64,000 nucleotides of DNA from CAVRCA01 sp965218045 (GCA_965218045.1 CBDCJX010000009.1:558001-622000), one strand, 5' to 3'; shown: positions 43,797 through 53,567, counted from the stretch's first letter. Notes: generated from the letters alone by a model not told the origin. Numbers and translations: made by a program.

Positions 43797-46451
43797 ATGC
43801 CCAGGGAGCGCGCTTTGCCTGCCACTGTTGCCCCGATCGCGAGTGAGTCGCGCTACGACTTCCGCGCCGCCGAGCCGCACTGGCAGCGTGAGTGGGACGC
43901 GCGCGGCTGCTTTCGCGTCGCTGACCGGCCAGAGGACAGCAAGCCAAAATACTACGTGCTGGAGATGTTTCCGTATCCAAGCGGCAAGATTCACATGGGT
44001 CACGTCCGCAACTACACACTCGGCGACGTGGTGGCGCGGTTCAAGCGCGCGCGGGGCTGCTCGGTGCTGCATCCGATGGGGTGGGACGCGTTCGGGCTGC
44101 CGGCGGAGAACGCAGCACGCGAGCGTGGCATCCACCCGGCGTCCTGGACCTGGGACAACATCGCCGTCATGCGCGATGAGCTCAAGCGCATGGGGCTGTC
44201 GATCGACTGGACGCGCGAGATCGCCACCTGCGATCCGGCCTATTACGGCCAGCAGCAGAAGCTGTTCCTCGACATGCTGCGTGCCGGCCTCGCCGAGCGT
44301 CGCGAGAGCTGGGTGAACTGGGACCCTGTCGATGGCACAGTGCTCGCCAACGAGCAGGTGATCGACGGACGTGGCTGGCGCTCCGGCGCGCCGGTCGAGA
44401 AGAAGTTGCTGGCGCAATGGTTCCTCAAGATCACGGATTACGCGCCCGAGTTGCTTGCGGCACTCGACGAACTCGATCGCTGGCCCGATCGGGTGCGGGT
44501 GATGCAGGCGAAATGGATCGGACGCAGTGAGGGCGCGCGACTGCGATTCCCGGTGGCGAACCCGGACTCGGCCGGCGAGGCGGTCGATGTCGAGGTCTAC
44601 ACCACGCGGCCCGACACGTTGTTCGGCATGTCGTTCATCGCCTTGGCCCCGGAGCACCCGCTGACCGCCATGGTGGCGGCGCGCGATGCCGACGCGGCCA
44701 CGTTCGTGGCCGAGTGCCGGCGGATGGGAACCAGCGAGGCGGTGATAGAAACCGCCGAGAAGCGGGGCTACGACACCGGGCTGCGGGTGCGCCACCCCTT
44801 CCTCACCGACGTGACCTTTCCGGTGTGGATCGCCAATTTCGTGCTGATGGAATACGGCACGGGCGCGATTTTCGGTTGTCCCGCGCATGACCAGCGCGAT
44901 CTCGACTTCGCTCGCAGATACGGCCTGCCGGTGATCCCGGTGGTGCTGTCCCCTGGCGCCGAGGCGGCGACATCCGCCGTCGGGGTCGACGCCTATGTCG
45001 GGCCAGGCACTTTGATCAACTCGGGCTTCCTAGACGGCATGGACACCGAGGCGGCCAAGCGAACGGCAATCGCCGCGTTGGAGCAGCAAGGCATTGGCGC
45101 CGGCGTGGTCAACTGGCGCCTGCGGGACTGGGGCGTCAGTCGGCAGCGCTACTGGGGTTGCCCGATTCCCATTATTCACTGTCACGCCTGTGGCGTCGTG
45201 CCGGTGCCCGACGAGCGGCTGCCGGTTATCTTGCCGGAGGACGTCGCGTTCGACCGGCCGGGCAACCCGCTCGACCATCACCCGAGCTGGAAACACGTCA
45301 CTTGCCCACGATGCGGCGCGGCGGCCGAGCGCGAGACGGACACGTTCGACACCTTCGTCGACAGCTCGTGGTATTTCGCTCGCTTCTGCAGCCCGACCGC
45401 GATCCAACCGGTAGCGCGCAACGCGGTCGATCACTGGATGCCGGTGGACCAGTATATTGGCGGCATCGAGCACGCGATCCTGCACTTGCTGTATGCCCGC
45501 TTCTTCACCAGGGCCATGCGCGATACCGGACATATCGGCGCGGCCGAGCCGTTTGCCGGCCTGTTCACCCAGGGCATGGTGACGCATGAGAGCTACCGCG
45601 CCGTCGATGGCCGCTGGCTCTATCCCGAGGAGGTCGAGCGGCGGTTGGACGGCAACGCGGTGCATCGCGAGACCGGGGGAGCGGTGAGCGTCGGCCGGGT
45701 CGAGGCGATGTCGAAGTCGAAGCGCAATACCGTCGATCCGGGTGCCATCATCGAGCGCTACGGTGCCGACACGGCGCGTTGGTTCATTCTGTCGGACAGT
45801 CCGCCCGAGCGTGACATGGAGTGGACCGAAGCCGGCGTGGCTGGCGCGTTCCGCTTCATCCAGCGCGTGCATCGCCTGGCCGAGGCGGTGGAGACAGCGG
45901 TTCGGTTCGCACCAGCCCAGATCGGGCAGGAGCCATTCTGCCCGGCAGCCTCGACTTTGCGTCGGGCCGTGCATCGCACGATCGCCGATGTCACCGAGGC
46001 GCTCGAAGGCTTTGCCTTTAATGTCGCCGTCGCACGGCTCTATGAGCTTGCCAATGCAATCAGCAACGCGGAGCGCGCCACCGACGGCCCTGGGCTGCTG
46101 GCCACTCGGCAGGAGGCGGTTGAAACGCTGGCGCGGCTGGCCGGCCCGATGATGCCGCATCTCGCGGAGGAGATACACACCAAGTTGAGCCCGAACTCGA
46201 CCATGCTGGTGGCCGAGATGCCGTGGCCGGAGGCGGATCCCGCGTTGCTCGAGTTGGGCACCGTGACCGTGGCGGTGCAGATCATGGGCAAGCTGCGCGG
46301 GACGATCGACATAGCCCCCGACACGGCGGAGAGCGAGGTTCTGGCTGCCGCTTTGGCCGAACCGAACGTGGCGCGCTCGTTGCTAGGGCGCCGGATCGTC
46401 AAGCAGATCCATGTGCCGAACCGTATAGTGAACTTCGTGGTCGCCAGCTGA
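43797..46451 (+). CDS. leuS: Leucyl-tRNA synthetase
   Basis: An 884-residue class I synthetase charging tRNA-Leu. The HIGH-type motif is PYPSGKIHMGHVRNYTLGDV and the KMSKS motif is EAMSKSKRNTVDPG. The CP1 editing domain has TTRPDTLFGMSFIALAPEHP with the Thr-rich editing site. A tRNA-binding anticodon domain occupies the C-terminal third. Length is family-typical. The ATG at 43797 is used; a TTG 33 bp upstream would lie in the REP-like stem. First gene of the operon leuS-lptE-holA, with 1 bp to lptE. Confidence 0.97.
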   Translation: MPRERALPATVAPIASESRYDFRAAEPHWQREWDARGCFRVADRPEDSKPKYYVLEMFPYPSGKIHMGHVRNYTLGDVVARFKRARGCSVLHPMGWDAFGLPAENAARERGIHPASWTWDNIAVMRDELKRMGLSIDWTREIATCDPAYYGQQQKLFLDMLRAGLAERRESWVNWDPVDGTVLANEQVIDGRGWRSGAPVEKKLLAQWFLKITDYAPELLAALDELDRWPDRVRVMQAKWIGRSEGARLRFPVANPDSAGEAVDVEVYTTRPDTLFGMSFIALAPEHPLTAMVAARDADAATFVAECRRMGTSEAVIETAEKRGYDTGLRVRHPFLTDVTFPVWIANFVLMEYGTGAIFGCPAHDQRDLDFARRYGLPVIPVVLSPGAEAATSAVGVDAYVGPGTLINSGFLDGMDTEAAKRTAIAALEQQGIGAGVVNWRLRDWGVSRQRYWGCPIPIIHCHACGVVPVPDERLPVILPEDVAFDRPGNPLDHHPSWKHVTCPRCGAAAERETDTFDTFVDSSWYFARFCSPTAIQPVARNAVDHWMPVDQYIGGIEHAILHLLYARFFTRAMRDTGHIGAAEPFAGLFTQGMVTHESYRAVDGRWLYPEEVERRLDGNAVHRETGGAVSVGRVEAMSKSKRNTVDPGAIIERYGADTARWFILSDSPPERDMEWTEAGVAGAFRFIQRVHRLAEAVETAVRFAPAQIGQEPFCPAASTLRRAVHRTIADVTEALEGFAFNVAVARLYELANAISNAERATDGPGLLATRQEAVETLARLAGPMMPHLAEEIHTKLSPNSTMLVAEMPWPEADPALLELGTVTVAVQIMGKLRGTIDIAPDTAESEVLAAALAEPNVARSLLGRRIVKQIHVPNRIVNFVVAS

Positions 46452-46452
46452 G

Positions 46453-47052
46453 ATGGGCGCTCGGAGGGCACGTCGAGTGTGGCTTGGCTGGGTGCCAAAG
46501 CAAGGACTTGGCCGGCGCTTGATGATGATCGGGGCTGCATCGTCTCTGGCTGGCTGCGGATTTGCGCCATTGTATCGACGCAACGCGGCGGGTCAGCCGG
46601 GTGCCGTGGCGCGCGAATTGGGGGCGGTGTCCGTCGACGTGATCAGTGACCGGCCCGGCCAATTGCTGCGTCAAGCGTTGCAGGAGCGGCTCGGATGGGC
46701 CGGGACGAGTGTGGCGCAACGCTATGCACTTTCGGTCGATTACAGCATCGCGGGCGAGGGGATCGGCATTCGGCAGGACAACACGGTGACCCGGCTTCGC
46801 CTGCTGGCCCGGGCTCGTTGGGTGTTGCGGGCCGAGGATGCGGCGCGAACCCCGCTGATCAGCGACTCGGTCCGTTCGGTGGACGACTTCAATGTGCTGA
46901 ACCAGCAATTTTTCGCCTCCGATCTGGACACGGAGTCGGCGCGGCGGCGACTGGCGGAGACTCTCGCGGATCAGATCGTACTGCAATTGGCCAGCTATTT
47001 TGCCGCCGCTCCGCTCCGGCGACCGCTGCGGGCTAGCTCTGGGCCGCTATGA
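46453..47052 (+). CDS. lptE: LPS-assembly lipoprotein LptE
   Basis: A 199-residue outer-membrane lipoprotein that plugs the LptD channel for LPS export. The signal region MMIGAASSLAGCGFAPLY has the lipobox LAGC followed by the G-F-x-P-L-Y block common to LptE. The rest is a weakly conserved alpha/beta fold (YALSVDYSIAGEGIGI). It is preceded by a 24-residue basic extension; an inner ATG start may be used. It overlaps holA by 4 bp (ATGA). Confidence 0.9.
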   Translation: MGARRARRVWLGWVPKQGLGRRLMMIGAASSLAGCGFAPLYRRNAAGQPGAVARELGAVSVDVISDRPGQLLRQALQERLGWAGTSVAQRYALSVDYSIAGEGIGIRQDNTVTRLRLLARARWVLRAEDAARTPLISDSVRSVDDFNVLNQQFFASDLDTESARRRLAETLADQIVLQLASYFAAAPLRRPLRASSGPL

Positions 47053-48092
47053 AGCTTGACGGCCGACGAGTCGGGGCTTTCCTGCGTGATCCCGGCGACT
47101 GTCGCGTTGCGCTGCTGTACGGCGATGACGTAGGGCTCATTCGTGAGCGAAGCCAGATGATAGTGCGTGCCGTGGCGGGGTCGCTCGACGATCCATTCCG
47201 GGTCGCCAACCTCGAGCGGGACGCGATCCCCCGGCTACCGATCGAGGCGACCGCCCTGGCGATGACCGGGGGACGGTTTGTTGTGCGGGTGCGCGAGGTC
47301 ACCGACGCCGCGTTGGCCGTCGTCCAAGCGGTTTTGGATGGGCTCGGCGACGCGTTGGTCGTTCTCGAGGCCCCCGGCTTGCCCTCGCGCTCGCGCCTGC
47401 GGAGCACTATCGAGGCGGCGGCTGGAGGCGCGGCGATCGGCTGTTATCCGGAGGAAGGGCGCGCTTTGGGGAGTACGATCCGTGCGTGCCTCGACGAGCA
47501 CGAGGTGCGGATCGACGACGATGCGCTGCACTGGCTGGTTCTTCACCTGGGGGCCGACCGAGCGATGACGCGGCAAGAACTGGACAAGCTGGCGCTGTAT
47601 GTCGGCGCCGGCGGCATCGTAGATTTGCCTGCTGCCGAGGCTTGTGCCGGCAATACTGCTTCCCTGTCGCTTGATGACGCCTTGTTCGCCATGACCGCGA
47701 GCGATCCGGCCGGAATGGATCGAGCCCTTGATGGCACACTGGCCGGCGGCATTGCCCCTGCGGCGATCATTCGCGCGGGGCTGGGCCATGTGCAGCGGCT
47801 TCACCGCTCCACTCTGGCGATCGCCAGCGGGTGCAGCATCGAAGAGACACTGCGCGCTCTCCGCCCGCCCCTGTTCTGGCGTCGAGAGCCGGAGTTTAGG
47901 CAGGCGCTGTCGCGGTGGAGTGTCTCCGGCGTGGAATGGACCATGCGGCAGCTCACCGAGGCGGAGCGAGCCTGCCGATCCACCGGCTCACCGGCTGAGG
48001 CAATCTGTCGCGACGTTCTGGGGGCGATCGCGCGGCGAGCGACGGATCTCCGTGTCCGAAGTGGTGGAGTCAGTCACGGTCAAGCAGGCTGA
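47049..48092 (+). CDS. holA: DNA polymerase III delta subunit HolA
   Basis: A 347-residue clamp-loader subunit that opens the beta clamp. The opening VALLYGDDVGLIRERSQMIV is the family N terminus, and the middle VLDGLGDALVVLEAPGLPSR and the RQELDKLALYVG block fit. The C-terminal helical collar domain includes LRPPLFWRREPEFRQAL. Its 3' end overlaps the convergent parB gene by 23 bp. Confidence 0.93.
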   Translation: MKLDGRRVGAFLRDPGDCRVALLYGDDVGLIRERSQMIVRAVAGSLDDPFRVANLERDAIPRLPIEATALAMTGGRFVVRVREVTDAALAVVQAVLDGLGDALVVLEAPGLPSRSRLRSTIEAAAGGAAIGCYPEEGRALGSTIRACLDEHEVRIDDDALHWLVLHLGADRAMTRQELDKLALYVGAGGIVDLPAAEACAGNTASLSLDDALFAMTASDPAGMDRALDGTLAGGIAPAAIIRAGLGHVQRLHRSTLAIASGCSIEETLRALRPPLFWRREPEFRQALSRWSVSGVEWTMRQLTEAERACRSTGSPAEAICRDVLGAIARRATDLRVRSGGVSHGQAG

Positions 48093-48951
48093 TTAAACCG
48101 TCAAGCTGCTCTAGCCCGCGATAGTGGATGCGCACCGTGCCGTTCTTGCCATCGAAGGTGACGCGCACGCGCAGGCCGAGCCGCTCGGTCAATTGCCGCT
48201 CTATGTCCCTGGTATTCGCATCAGCCAACTCGGCCCGGTCCGCGACGTGCGGTGGTGCGGGCTGCGTGGGAAGTGCCTCGGTTTGGCGAACACTCAGGCC
48301 TCGCGCGATAACGTTGAGCGCGACCTTTGCGGGATCTGGGTGGCCAAGCAGGGCACGCGCGTGACCGGCTGATAGCGCACCGTTGCGAACCTCGATCTGA
48401 ACCGCGTCGGGCAGTTGCAGCAACCGCAACGTGTTGGCGACGTGGCTGCGGGACTTGCCAATGGTCTGGGCAAGAGCGTCCTGTGTTTGGCCGAATTCCC
48501 GAATTAGGCGCTGATAGCCTTCAGCCTCCTCAATCGGATTGAGATCGAGCCGCTGAAGGTTTTCCACCAGGGAAGCCGCCATCGCCTCGGCGTCGCTCAA
48601 GCTGCGCACTAGCACAGGAACATCACGCAACCCCGCTTCCCGCGCCGCGCGCCACCGTCTTTCACCAGCAATAATTTGGAACCGCTCGGCCGCCGTCGGG
48701 TGGGCGCGGGCAAGGAGCGGCTGAAGGATGCCCCGCTCACGTATGGACTGGGTCAGTTCATCGAGTGCGGCCTGGTCAGGACGTGCTCGTGGTTGGAACG
48801 GGCTTGGCTCGAGGCATTCAACCGAGAGCGGCTGCACACCCGCTCCCTGTGCTGACGTCCCCTGTAGAGGTGAGCCAATAGCCGGTGCGGTGTCGCTGAG
48901 CAGGGCGGCGAGCCCGCGACCGAGGCGAGGGGGCGGCTCTCGGGCGGTCAT
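48070..48951 (-). CDS. parB: Chromosome partitioning protein ParB
   Basis: A 293-residue CTP-dependent DNA clamp that loads at parS. The N-terminal ParB/Srx domain has QPRARPDQAALDELTQSIRE, the CTPase GERRWRA motif (IAGERRWRAAREAG) and LVENLQRLDLNPIEEA. The DNA-binding helix-turn-helix is QTQDALAQTIGKSRSHVANT. The C-terminal dimerisation domain follows. Its ATG overlaps the parA stop (ATGA) and GGAG precedes it. The parS sites are 1.4 kb upstream. Confidence 0.96.
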   Translation of the reverse strand: MTAREPPPRLGRGLAALLSDTAPAIGSPLQGTSAQGAGVQPLSVECLEPSPFQPRARPDQAALDELTQSIRERGILQPLLARAHPTAAERFQIIAGERRWRAAREAGLRDVPVLVRSLSDAEAMAASLVENLQRLDLNPIEEAEGYQRLIREFGQTQDALAQTIGKSRSHVANTLRLLQLPDAVQIEVRNGALSAGHARALLGHPDPAKVALNVIARGLSVRQTEALPTQPAPPHVADRAELADANTRDIERQLTERLGLRVRVTFDGKNGTVRIHYRGLEQLDGLISLLDRD

Positions 48952-49778
48952 GCCTTAGCTCCCCGCTCGGAAATACGGGCGAGAAGTTCCTGGGAAAGTC
49001 GGAGGTATGCTTGTGCTCCCGGGGATTTGGGATCGTAGCCTAAAACGGGTTGGCCGTGACTTGGCGCCTCCGAGACACGCACGTTGCGCGGGATCACGGC
49101 ATCGAAGACCAAGTCACCAAAGAAGCCCCGCACGTCGGCGGCCACCAACTCGGACAAATTGTTCCTACGGTCGTGCATAGTCAGAACAATCCCTGCCAAC
49201 TGCAGCGATGGATTAAGACCGCGCCGGACCGTTTCGATTGTGCGCACAAGCTGGCTCAGCCCCTCTAGCGCAAAGAACTCACATTGGAGGGGCACGAGAA
49301 CGCCGTCCGCGGCAACCAGTGCGTTAACCGTCAACAACCCGAGACTAGGTGGACAATCGATGAGTATGAAGTCATGTGTCGAGCTGGCTCCCTGCAGCGC
49401 CTGCCGCAAGCGAAACTCGCGTCGATCCATGGTAACGAGCTCAACCTCCGCCCCAGCTAGGTCCGGCCCAGACGGGAGGATGAGAAGATCGGGCCAGCCA
49501 GAAAGATTGGTGAGCTCCGACAACTCGGCACCGTCGGTTAGCAGGCGATAGCTGCCGTTGGCTCGCTCACCACGGGTGACGCCAAGGCCAGTGGAAGCAT
49601 TTCCTTGCGGGTCGAGATCAATAAGCAGGGTTCGCCGGCCGGATGCTGCCAAAGCGGCCGCCAAGTTGATTGCCGTTGTGGTTTTGCCAACACCGCCCTT
49701 CTGATTGGCGATCGCAAGGATACGGGGAGTTACCGGGATTGATGTGTCACACGCCGGCTCCAACACGCTGGATCTCAC
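48948..49778 (-). CDS. parA: Chromosome partitioning ATPase ParA
   Basis: A 276-residue deviant Walker ATPase. Walker A is IANQKGGVGKTTTAINLAAA, Walker A' is TLLIDLDPQGNAST and Walker B is FILIDCPPSLGLLT. It moves ParB-parS complexes on the nucleoid. GTG starts at 49778 and 49766 are both possible; the gene overlaps the end of rsmG by about 20-30 bp, so it is translationally coupled. Confidence 0.96.
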   Translation of the reverse strand: MRSSVLEPACDTSIPVTPRILAIANQKGGVGKTTTAINLAAALAASGRRTLLIDLDPQGNASTGLGVTRGERANGSYRLLTDGAELSELTNLSGWPDLLILPSGPDLAGAEVELVTMDRREFRLRQALQGASSTHDFILIDCPPSLGLLTVNALVAADGVLVPLQCEFFALEGLSQLVRTIETVRRGLNPSLQLAGIVLTMHDRRNNLSELVAADVRGFFGDLVFDAVIPRNVRVSEAPSHGQPVLGYDPKSPGAQAYLRLSQELLARISERGAKA

Positions 49779-50370
49779 TAATACGCAGGATGCTAGCGCC
49801 CACCGCCGTGCGGCTCGGCAAACATTGAACCCGCATCTGCCACTGCAGGCGTGCCGCCGTCAATTCCCTCTCGACGGTTTGGCCCTTCATGAACAGGCAA
49901 ACCCCTTGTGGAGTCAGGCGAGGCGCCGCCCAGGCAAGAAGTTGGGGGAGCGGCGCTAGAGCGCGAGCGGTAATTAGGCCTGCCGGAGCAAGCTTAGTTT
50001 CCTCAATCCGCTTGGCCTGGATCGCGACCCGCGCGCCCGTCAACCGCGCTGCCTCACGCAGAAAGGCGGCTTTGCGGTGATCGGCTTCGATCAGTGTGAA
50101 ATGCGTCGAAGTCACTAGGGCGAGAACAAGGCCGGGAAAGCCGCCGCCAGAACCCATATCAACCTTGTGAGCAGCGCCACCGACGAAAGGAGTCAGCTGC
50201 AACGAGTCCTCGATATGGCGCTCCCAGAGGAAGGGCTCGTCGTTACGGCTCACCAGATTGACGGTTCGGTTCCAGTGCAGCAGAACGTCGGCGAAATCCC
50301 TCAGGCGGCCGAGTGTTTCACGTGAAACAGGAAACCTGTCCAGCGAAACGGGGTGTTTCACGTTAAACAC
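49747..50370 (-). CDS. rsmG: 16S rRNA (guanine-N7) methyltransferase RsmG
   Basis: A 207-residue methyltransferase for G527 of 16S rRNA (GidB). The SAM-binding motif is KVDMGSGGGFPGLVLAL and the core is LLHWNRTVNLVSRNDEPFLW. The GTG start at 50370 overlaps mnmG by 13 bp. Its first 20 codons encode two parS sites, read as FNVKH and PVSRETL. Confidence 0.95.
   Translation of the reverse strand: MFNVKHPVSLDRFPVSRETLGRLRDFADVLLHWNRTVNLVSRNDEPFLWERHIEDSLQLTPFVGGAAHKVDMGSGGGFPGLVLALVTSTHFTLIEADHRKAAFLREAARLTGARVAIQAKRIEETKLAPAGLITARALAPLPQLLAWAAPRLTPQGVCLFMKGQTVERELTAARLQWQMRVQCLPSRTAVGASILRISEIQRVGAGV
50314..50329. promoter_or_regulatory. parS: parS centromere site 1 (perfect)
   Basis: TGTTTCACGTGAAACA is an exact match to the bacterial parS consensus. 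It lies within rsmG, codons about 14-19, 0.5 kb before parA. Confidence 0.95.
50354..50369. promoter_or_regulatory. parS: parS centromere site 2 (one mismatch)
   Basis: TGTTTCACGTTAAACA differs from the consensus at one base. It spans the rsmG start and contains the mnmG stop codon. Its centre is 40 bp from site 1. Confidence 0.9.
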
Positions 50371-52229
50371 TGTGGCGCGGCTTCGACTTGGCGCTTGCGA
50401 ACATAAGCCAACATGGCGGCAAGTGCGGCAGGGGTCATGCCCTCGATTCGGGAGGCGGCTGCGAGCGAGACAGGACGCTGGATTAACAATTTCCCGAGAA
50501 GCTCCGCCGACAGCCCGCCAATCTGGGTGAAATCAATCCCACTCAGAACAATTTCCTCCTCGCGTCGGAGGCTACGCAGATCGGCAGCTTGCCGTGCTAA
50601 GTACCCAGCATAATGAGCTTCCGTCTCTAGTTGCTGTCGGACTCTTCGCGGCAACTCGCCTATCCATGGGAACGCTGCCGCGAGCGTGCCTCCGTCGCCA
50701 ACGGAGGCTGCGTCCATTGCCGAGCGCCAGCGCCCATCCGATCGCACACGGATGCCGTGAGAAGCCAGCTTGGCTGGGGTGGCGCCATCTTTTGCAGCCC
50801 GCTCCAGCGCCCGGTCGACTCTTTGCCGATAGTCCGTGAACATCGCCGCGCGGCACTGGCCAACGCAACCCCAGGAAATGCCGATTGGAGTCAGCCGAAG
50901 ATCAGCGTTATCCGCCCGGAGAGTGAGACGGAACTCCGCCCGAGACGTGAACATGCGGTACGGCTCGGACACTCCTTGGATCACCAAGTCGTCGATCAGC
51001 ACCCCAATATATCCATCGGCGCGACTGACCCGGATTAAATCGCGCCCTGCTGCGCTCAGAGACGCGTTTACACCTGCGACCACGCCCTGCGCCGCCGCTT
51101 CCTCGTAGCCGGTCGTGCCATTGATCTGTCCGGCCAGAAACAGCCCTGACACCCGCTTCAGTTCCAGCCCATGGGTCAGCGATCTTGGATCAACATAGTC
51201 GTATTCCACGGCATAGCCCGGCCTGACCATCTGCGCGCGCTCCAAACCGGGAATGGTCCGAAGCACGTCGAGCTGAATCGCCTCCGGCAGGCTGGTGGAT
51301 AGCCCGTTGGGGTAGACAGTTGTGTCATCGATACCCTCGGGTTCGAGAAAGATCGTATGCCGCTCGCGGTCGGCGAAGCGGACGATCTTGTCCTCAATCG
51401 AGGGACAATAGCGCGGACCCGGCCCCGAGATGGTGCCTCCATACACAGCAGAATGATGCAGGTTGGCGCGAATGAGCGCGTGAGTCGCAGGCGTGGTGGC
51501 GGTGATCCGGCATGCCACCTGCGGATTGTCTATTCGATACGTCATCGTGCTGAACGGCTCCGGCTGTGTCTCGCCCGGATCCGCGGTCAACCCTTCCCAG
51601 TCGATACTTCGCCGATCCAGCCGCGGCGGCGTTCCCGTTTTCAGCCGCCCCAGAGGCAGTTCGAGACGAGCAAGAGTTTCCGCTAGCGCTATCGAGGGCG
51701 CTTCTCCGATCCGACCGGCCGGGGTTTGCCGATGGCCGACATGAATGACCCCACGTAGGAAAGTGCCGGTCGTTAAAACCACCGTTCGGCTCGCAATTCG
51801 AACCCCGTCGGCACAAATCACGCCTGCGACACGTCCGTCGCAGCCGATTTCCAGATCCTCGACCGAGCCAGCCCGAAGCTCCAGACCTTTCACCTCCGCC
51901 AGCAACTCTTGGATAGCGCGTCGATACAGGGCGCGGTCGGCCTGCGCACGGGGGCCTCGCACGGCCGGCCCCTTGCTGCGATTGAGCAGCTTGAAATGGA
52001 TCCCGGCCCGATCCGCCGCACGGCCCATGAGCCCGTCGAGAGCGTCAATCTCCCGAACCAGGTGGCCCTTGCCGATGCCCCCAATGGCCGGGTTACAGGA
52101 CATCTCGCCGATCCGATCGAGCCGAGAGGTGAGCAACAGACAGCGAGCGCCCATCCGCGCCGCCGCCGCAGCGGCCTCGCACCCGGCGTGGCCGCCCCCC
52201 ACTACCACGACGTCATATGAAGGCTTCAC
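50358..52229 (-). CDS. mnmG: tRNA uridine-5-carboxymethylaminomethyl modification enzyme MnmG (GidA)
   Basis: A 623-residue FAD protein that, with MnmE, installs cmnm5U34 in tRNA. The FAD-binding motif is YDVVVVGGGHAGCEAAAAAA. The family signatures PAIGGIGKGHLVREIDALDG, VRGPRAQADR and GQINGTTGYEEAAAQG are present. The GTG start lies 30 bp after mnmE. The TGA stop is inside parS site 2. Confidence 0.97.
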   Translation of the reverse strand: MKPSYDVVVVGGGHAGCEAAAAAARMGARCLLLTSRLDRIGEMSCNPAIGGIGKGHLVREIDALDGLMGRAADRAGIHFKLLNRSKGPAVRGPRAQADRALYRRAIQELLAEVKGLELRAGSVEDLEIGCDGRVAGVICADGVRIASRTVVLTTGTFLRGVIHVGHRQTPAGRIGEAPSIALAETLARLELPLGRLKTGTPPRLDRRSIDWEGLTADPGETQPEPFSTMTYRIDNPQVACRITATTPATHALIRANLHHSAVYGGTISGPGPRYCPSIEDKIVRFADRERHTIFLEPEGIDDTTVYPNGLSTSLPEAIQLDVLRTIPGLERAQMVRPGYAVEYDYVDPRSLTHGLELKRVSGLFLAGQINGTTGYEEAAAQGVVAGVNASLSAAGRDLIRVSRADGYIGVLIDDLVIQGVSEPYRMFTSRAEFRLTLRADNADLRLTPIGISWGCVGQCRAAMFTDYRQRVDRALERAAKDGATPAKLASHGIRVRSDGRWRSAMDAASVGDGGTLAAAFPWIGELPRRVRQQLETEAHYAGYLARQAADLRSLRREEEIVLSGIDFTQIGGLSAELLGKLLIQRPVSLAAASRIEGMTPAALAAMLAYVRKRQVEAAPQCLT

Positions 52230-52259
52230 CCGTCGCCCTTCCCGCCAGATTGCTGCGAC

Positions 52260-53567
52260 TCACTTGCCGATACAAAACTGCCCGAAGATCGTGTCAAGGA
52301 TATCCTCCACCCGCACGTCGCCGGTGATGCCACCCAGGGCGCGGAGCGCCACGCGAAGATCCTCGGCCCGCAACTCCGGCCACGCAGCGTCTTCGGCTGC
52401 ACCGAGCCGCTCAAACGTAGACCGCAGGGCAGCGCGATGCCGCGCACGCGTGAGCGGCGGCGGCCCCTCGATGCCAGTGAGCACGCGCGCTTGTTCCGCC
52501 AGTTGCTGGCAGAGCTCCGCGATCCCGGCGCCGCTATGCGCGCTCACTGCCAACATTCCGGCGGGCGCGCAGCTCGCCAGATCAAACTTGCTGGCCACTC
52601 GGATCACCCGCGAGGCAGGCATCCCAGAAACATCCATGCCGGGATCACGCGCATCGCAGAGGGCGAGCACTAGGTCCGCACGCGCGACCTGCTGACACGC
52701 GCGCCGGACACCCTCCGCCTCAATCACGTCTCGCGTCTCGCGAATGCCCGCCGTATCCACCAATGTGATCGGCACGCCGCCCAGTTCAATCCGTGCCTCG
52801 ATGGGATCCCGCGTCGTGCCAGGAACCGGCGTGACAATGGCCACATCTCGCCCGACAAGGAGGTTGACCAGAGTGGACTTGCCGACGTTCGGCGGGCCGG
52901 TCACTGCGAAAACCAATCCCTCGCGCACCCGCTCGCCACGATGTCCGTCGGCTAGATGGGCCGCGATCTCACCACGCAACGTGCCGAGATTAGCCACCAT
53001 TGCCCGCTCCGTTTCAGGCGGCAAATCCTCATCCACGAAGTCGATCAGTGCCTCCTGATGCGCCAGCATCCGTCGCAGCCGCTCGGACCAGCCGCGGTAT
53101 AGATCGCCCAGCGTCCCCTCGAGCTGGCGTAATGCTTGCCGCCGCTGCGCTGCCGTTTCTGCCGAGACAAGATCAACGACGGCCTCGGCCTCGAGCAGAT
53201 CCATTTTGCCGTTGAGAAAGGCCCGCCGAGTAAACTCGCCGGCCTCGGCCGGGCGCGTTCCCGACGCGACCAGCGCATCGGACACGCCGTCGATCACCGC
53301 GCGACCGGCGTGCAGGTGTAGCTCGGCCGAATCCTCGCCCGAATAGCTTGCAGGTCCGGGGAGCCACAACACCAGTGCGCGATCCAGCTCTTCGCCGCTC
53401 GCATTCCGGAGCCGTCGCAGCGACGCCCGGCGCGGTGCAGGTCGGGTGCCACACAACGCATCCAGGGCGGTGCCGGTCGCTGGTCCACTGATTCGCAGCA
53501 CTGCGATCGCTGCCCGCCCTGCCCCGGACGCCACGGCAAAGATCGTATCGTCGTCAGGCAGTCTCAC
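52260..53567 (-). CDS. mnmE: tRNA modification GTPase MnmE
   Basis: A 435-residue GTPase. An N-terminal tetrahydrofolate-binding domain (IFAVASGAGRAAIAVLRISG) and a helical domain surround a G domain with GPPNVGKSTLVN (G1), the G2/G3 region TTRDPIEARI...LVDTAGIRET and the G4 region ASKFD. The C terminus FGQFCIGK is the conserved C-x-G-K. The GTG start at 53567 overlaps the upstream ferredoxin gene by 14 bp. Confidence 0.97.
   Translation of the reverse strand: MRLPDDDTIFAVASGAGRAAIAVLRISGPATGTALDALCGTRPAPRRASLRRLRNASGEELDRALVLWLPGPASYSGEDSAELHLHAGRAVIDGVSDALVASGTRPAEAGEFTRRAFLNGKMDLLEAEAVVDLVSAETAAQRRQALRQLEGTLGDLYRGWSERLRRMLAHQEALIDFVDEDLPPETERAMVANLGTLRGEIAAHLADGHRGERVREGLVFAVTGPPNVGKSTLVNLLVGRDVAIVTPVPGTTRDPIEARIELGGVPITLVDTAGIRETRDVIEAEGVRRACQQVARADLVLALCDARDPGMDVSGMPASRVIRVASKFDLASCAPAGMLAVSAHSGAGIAELCQQLAEQARVLTGIEGPPPLTRARHRAALRSTFERLGAAEDAAWPELRAEDLRVALRALGGITGDVRVEDILDTIFGQFCIGK

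Noticed and set aside
45030..46178. Minus-strand frame of 382 codons opposite leuS
   Set aside because: No domain is seen and leuS is complete on the plus strand.
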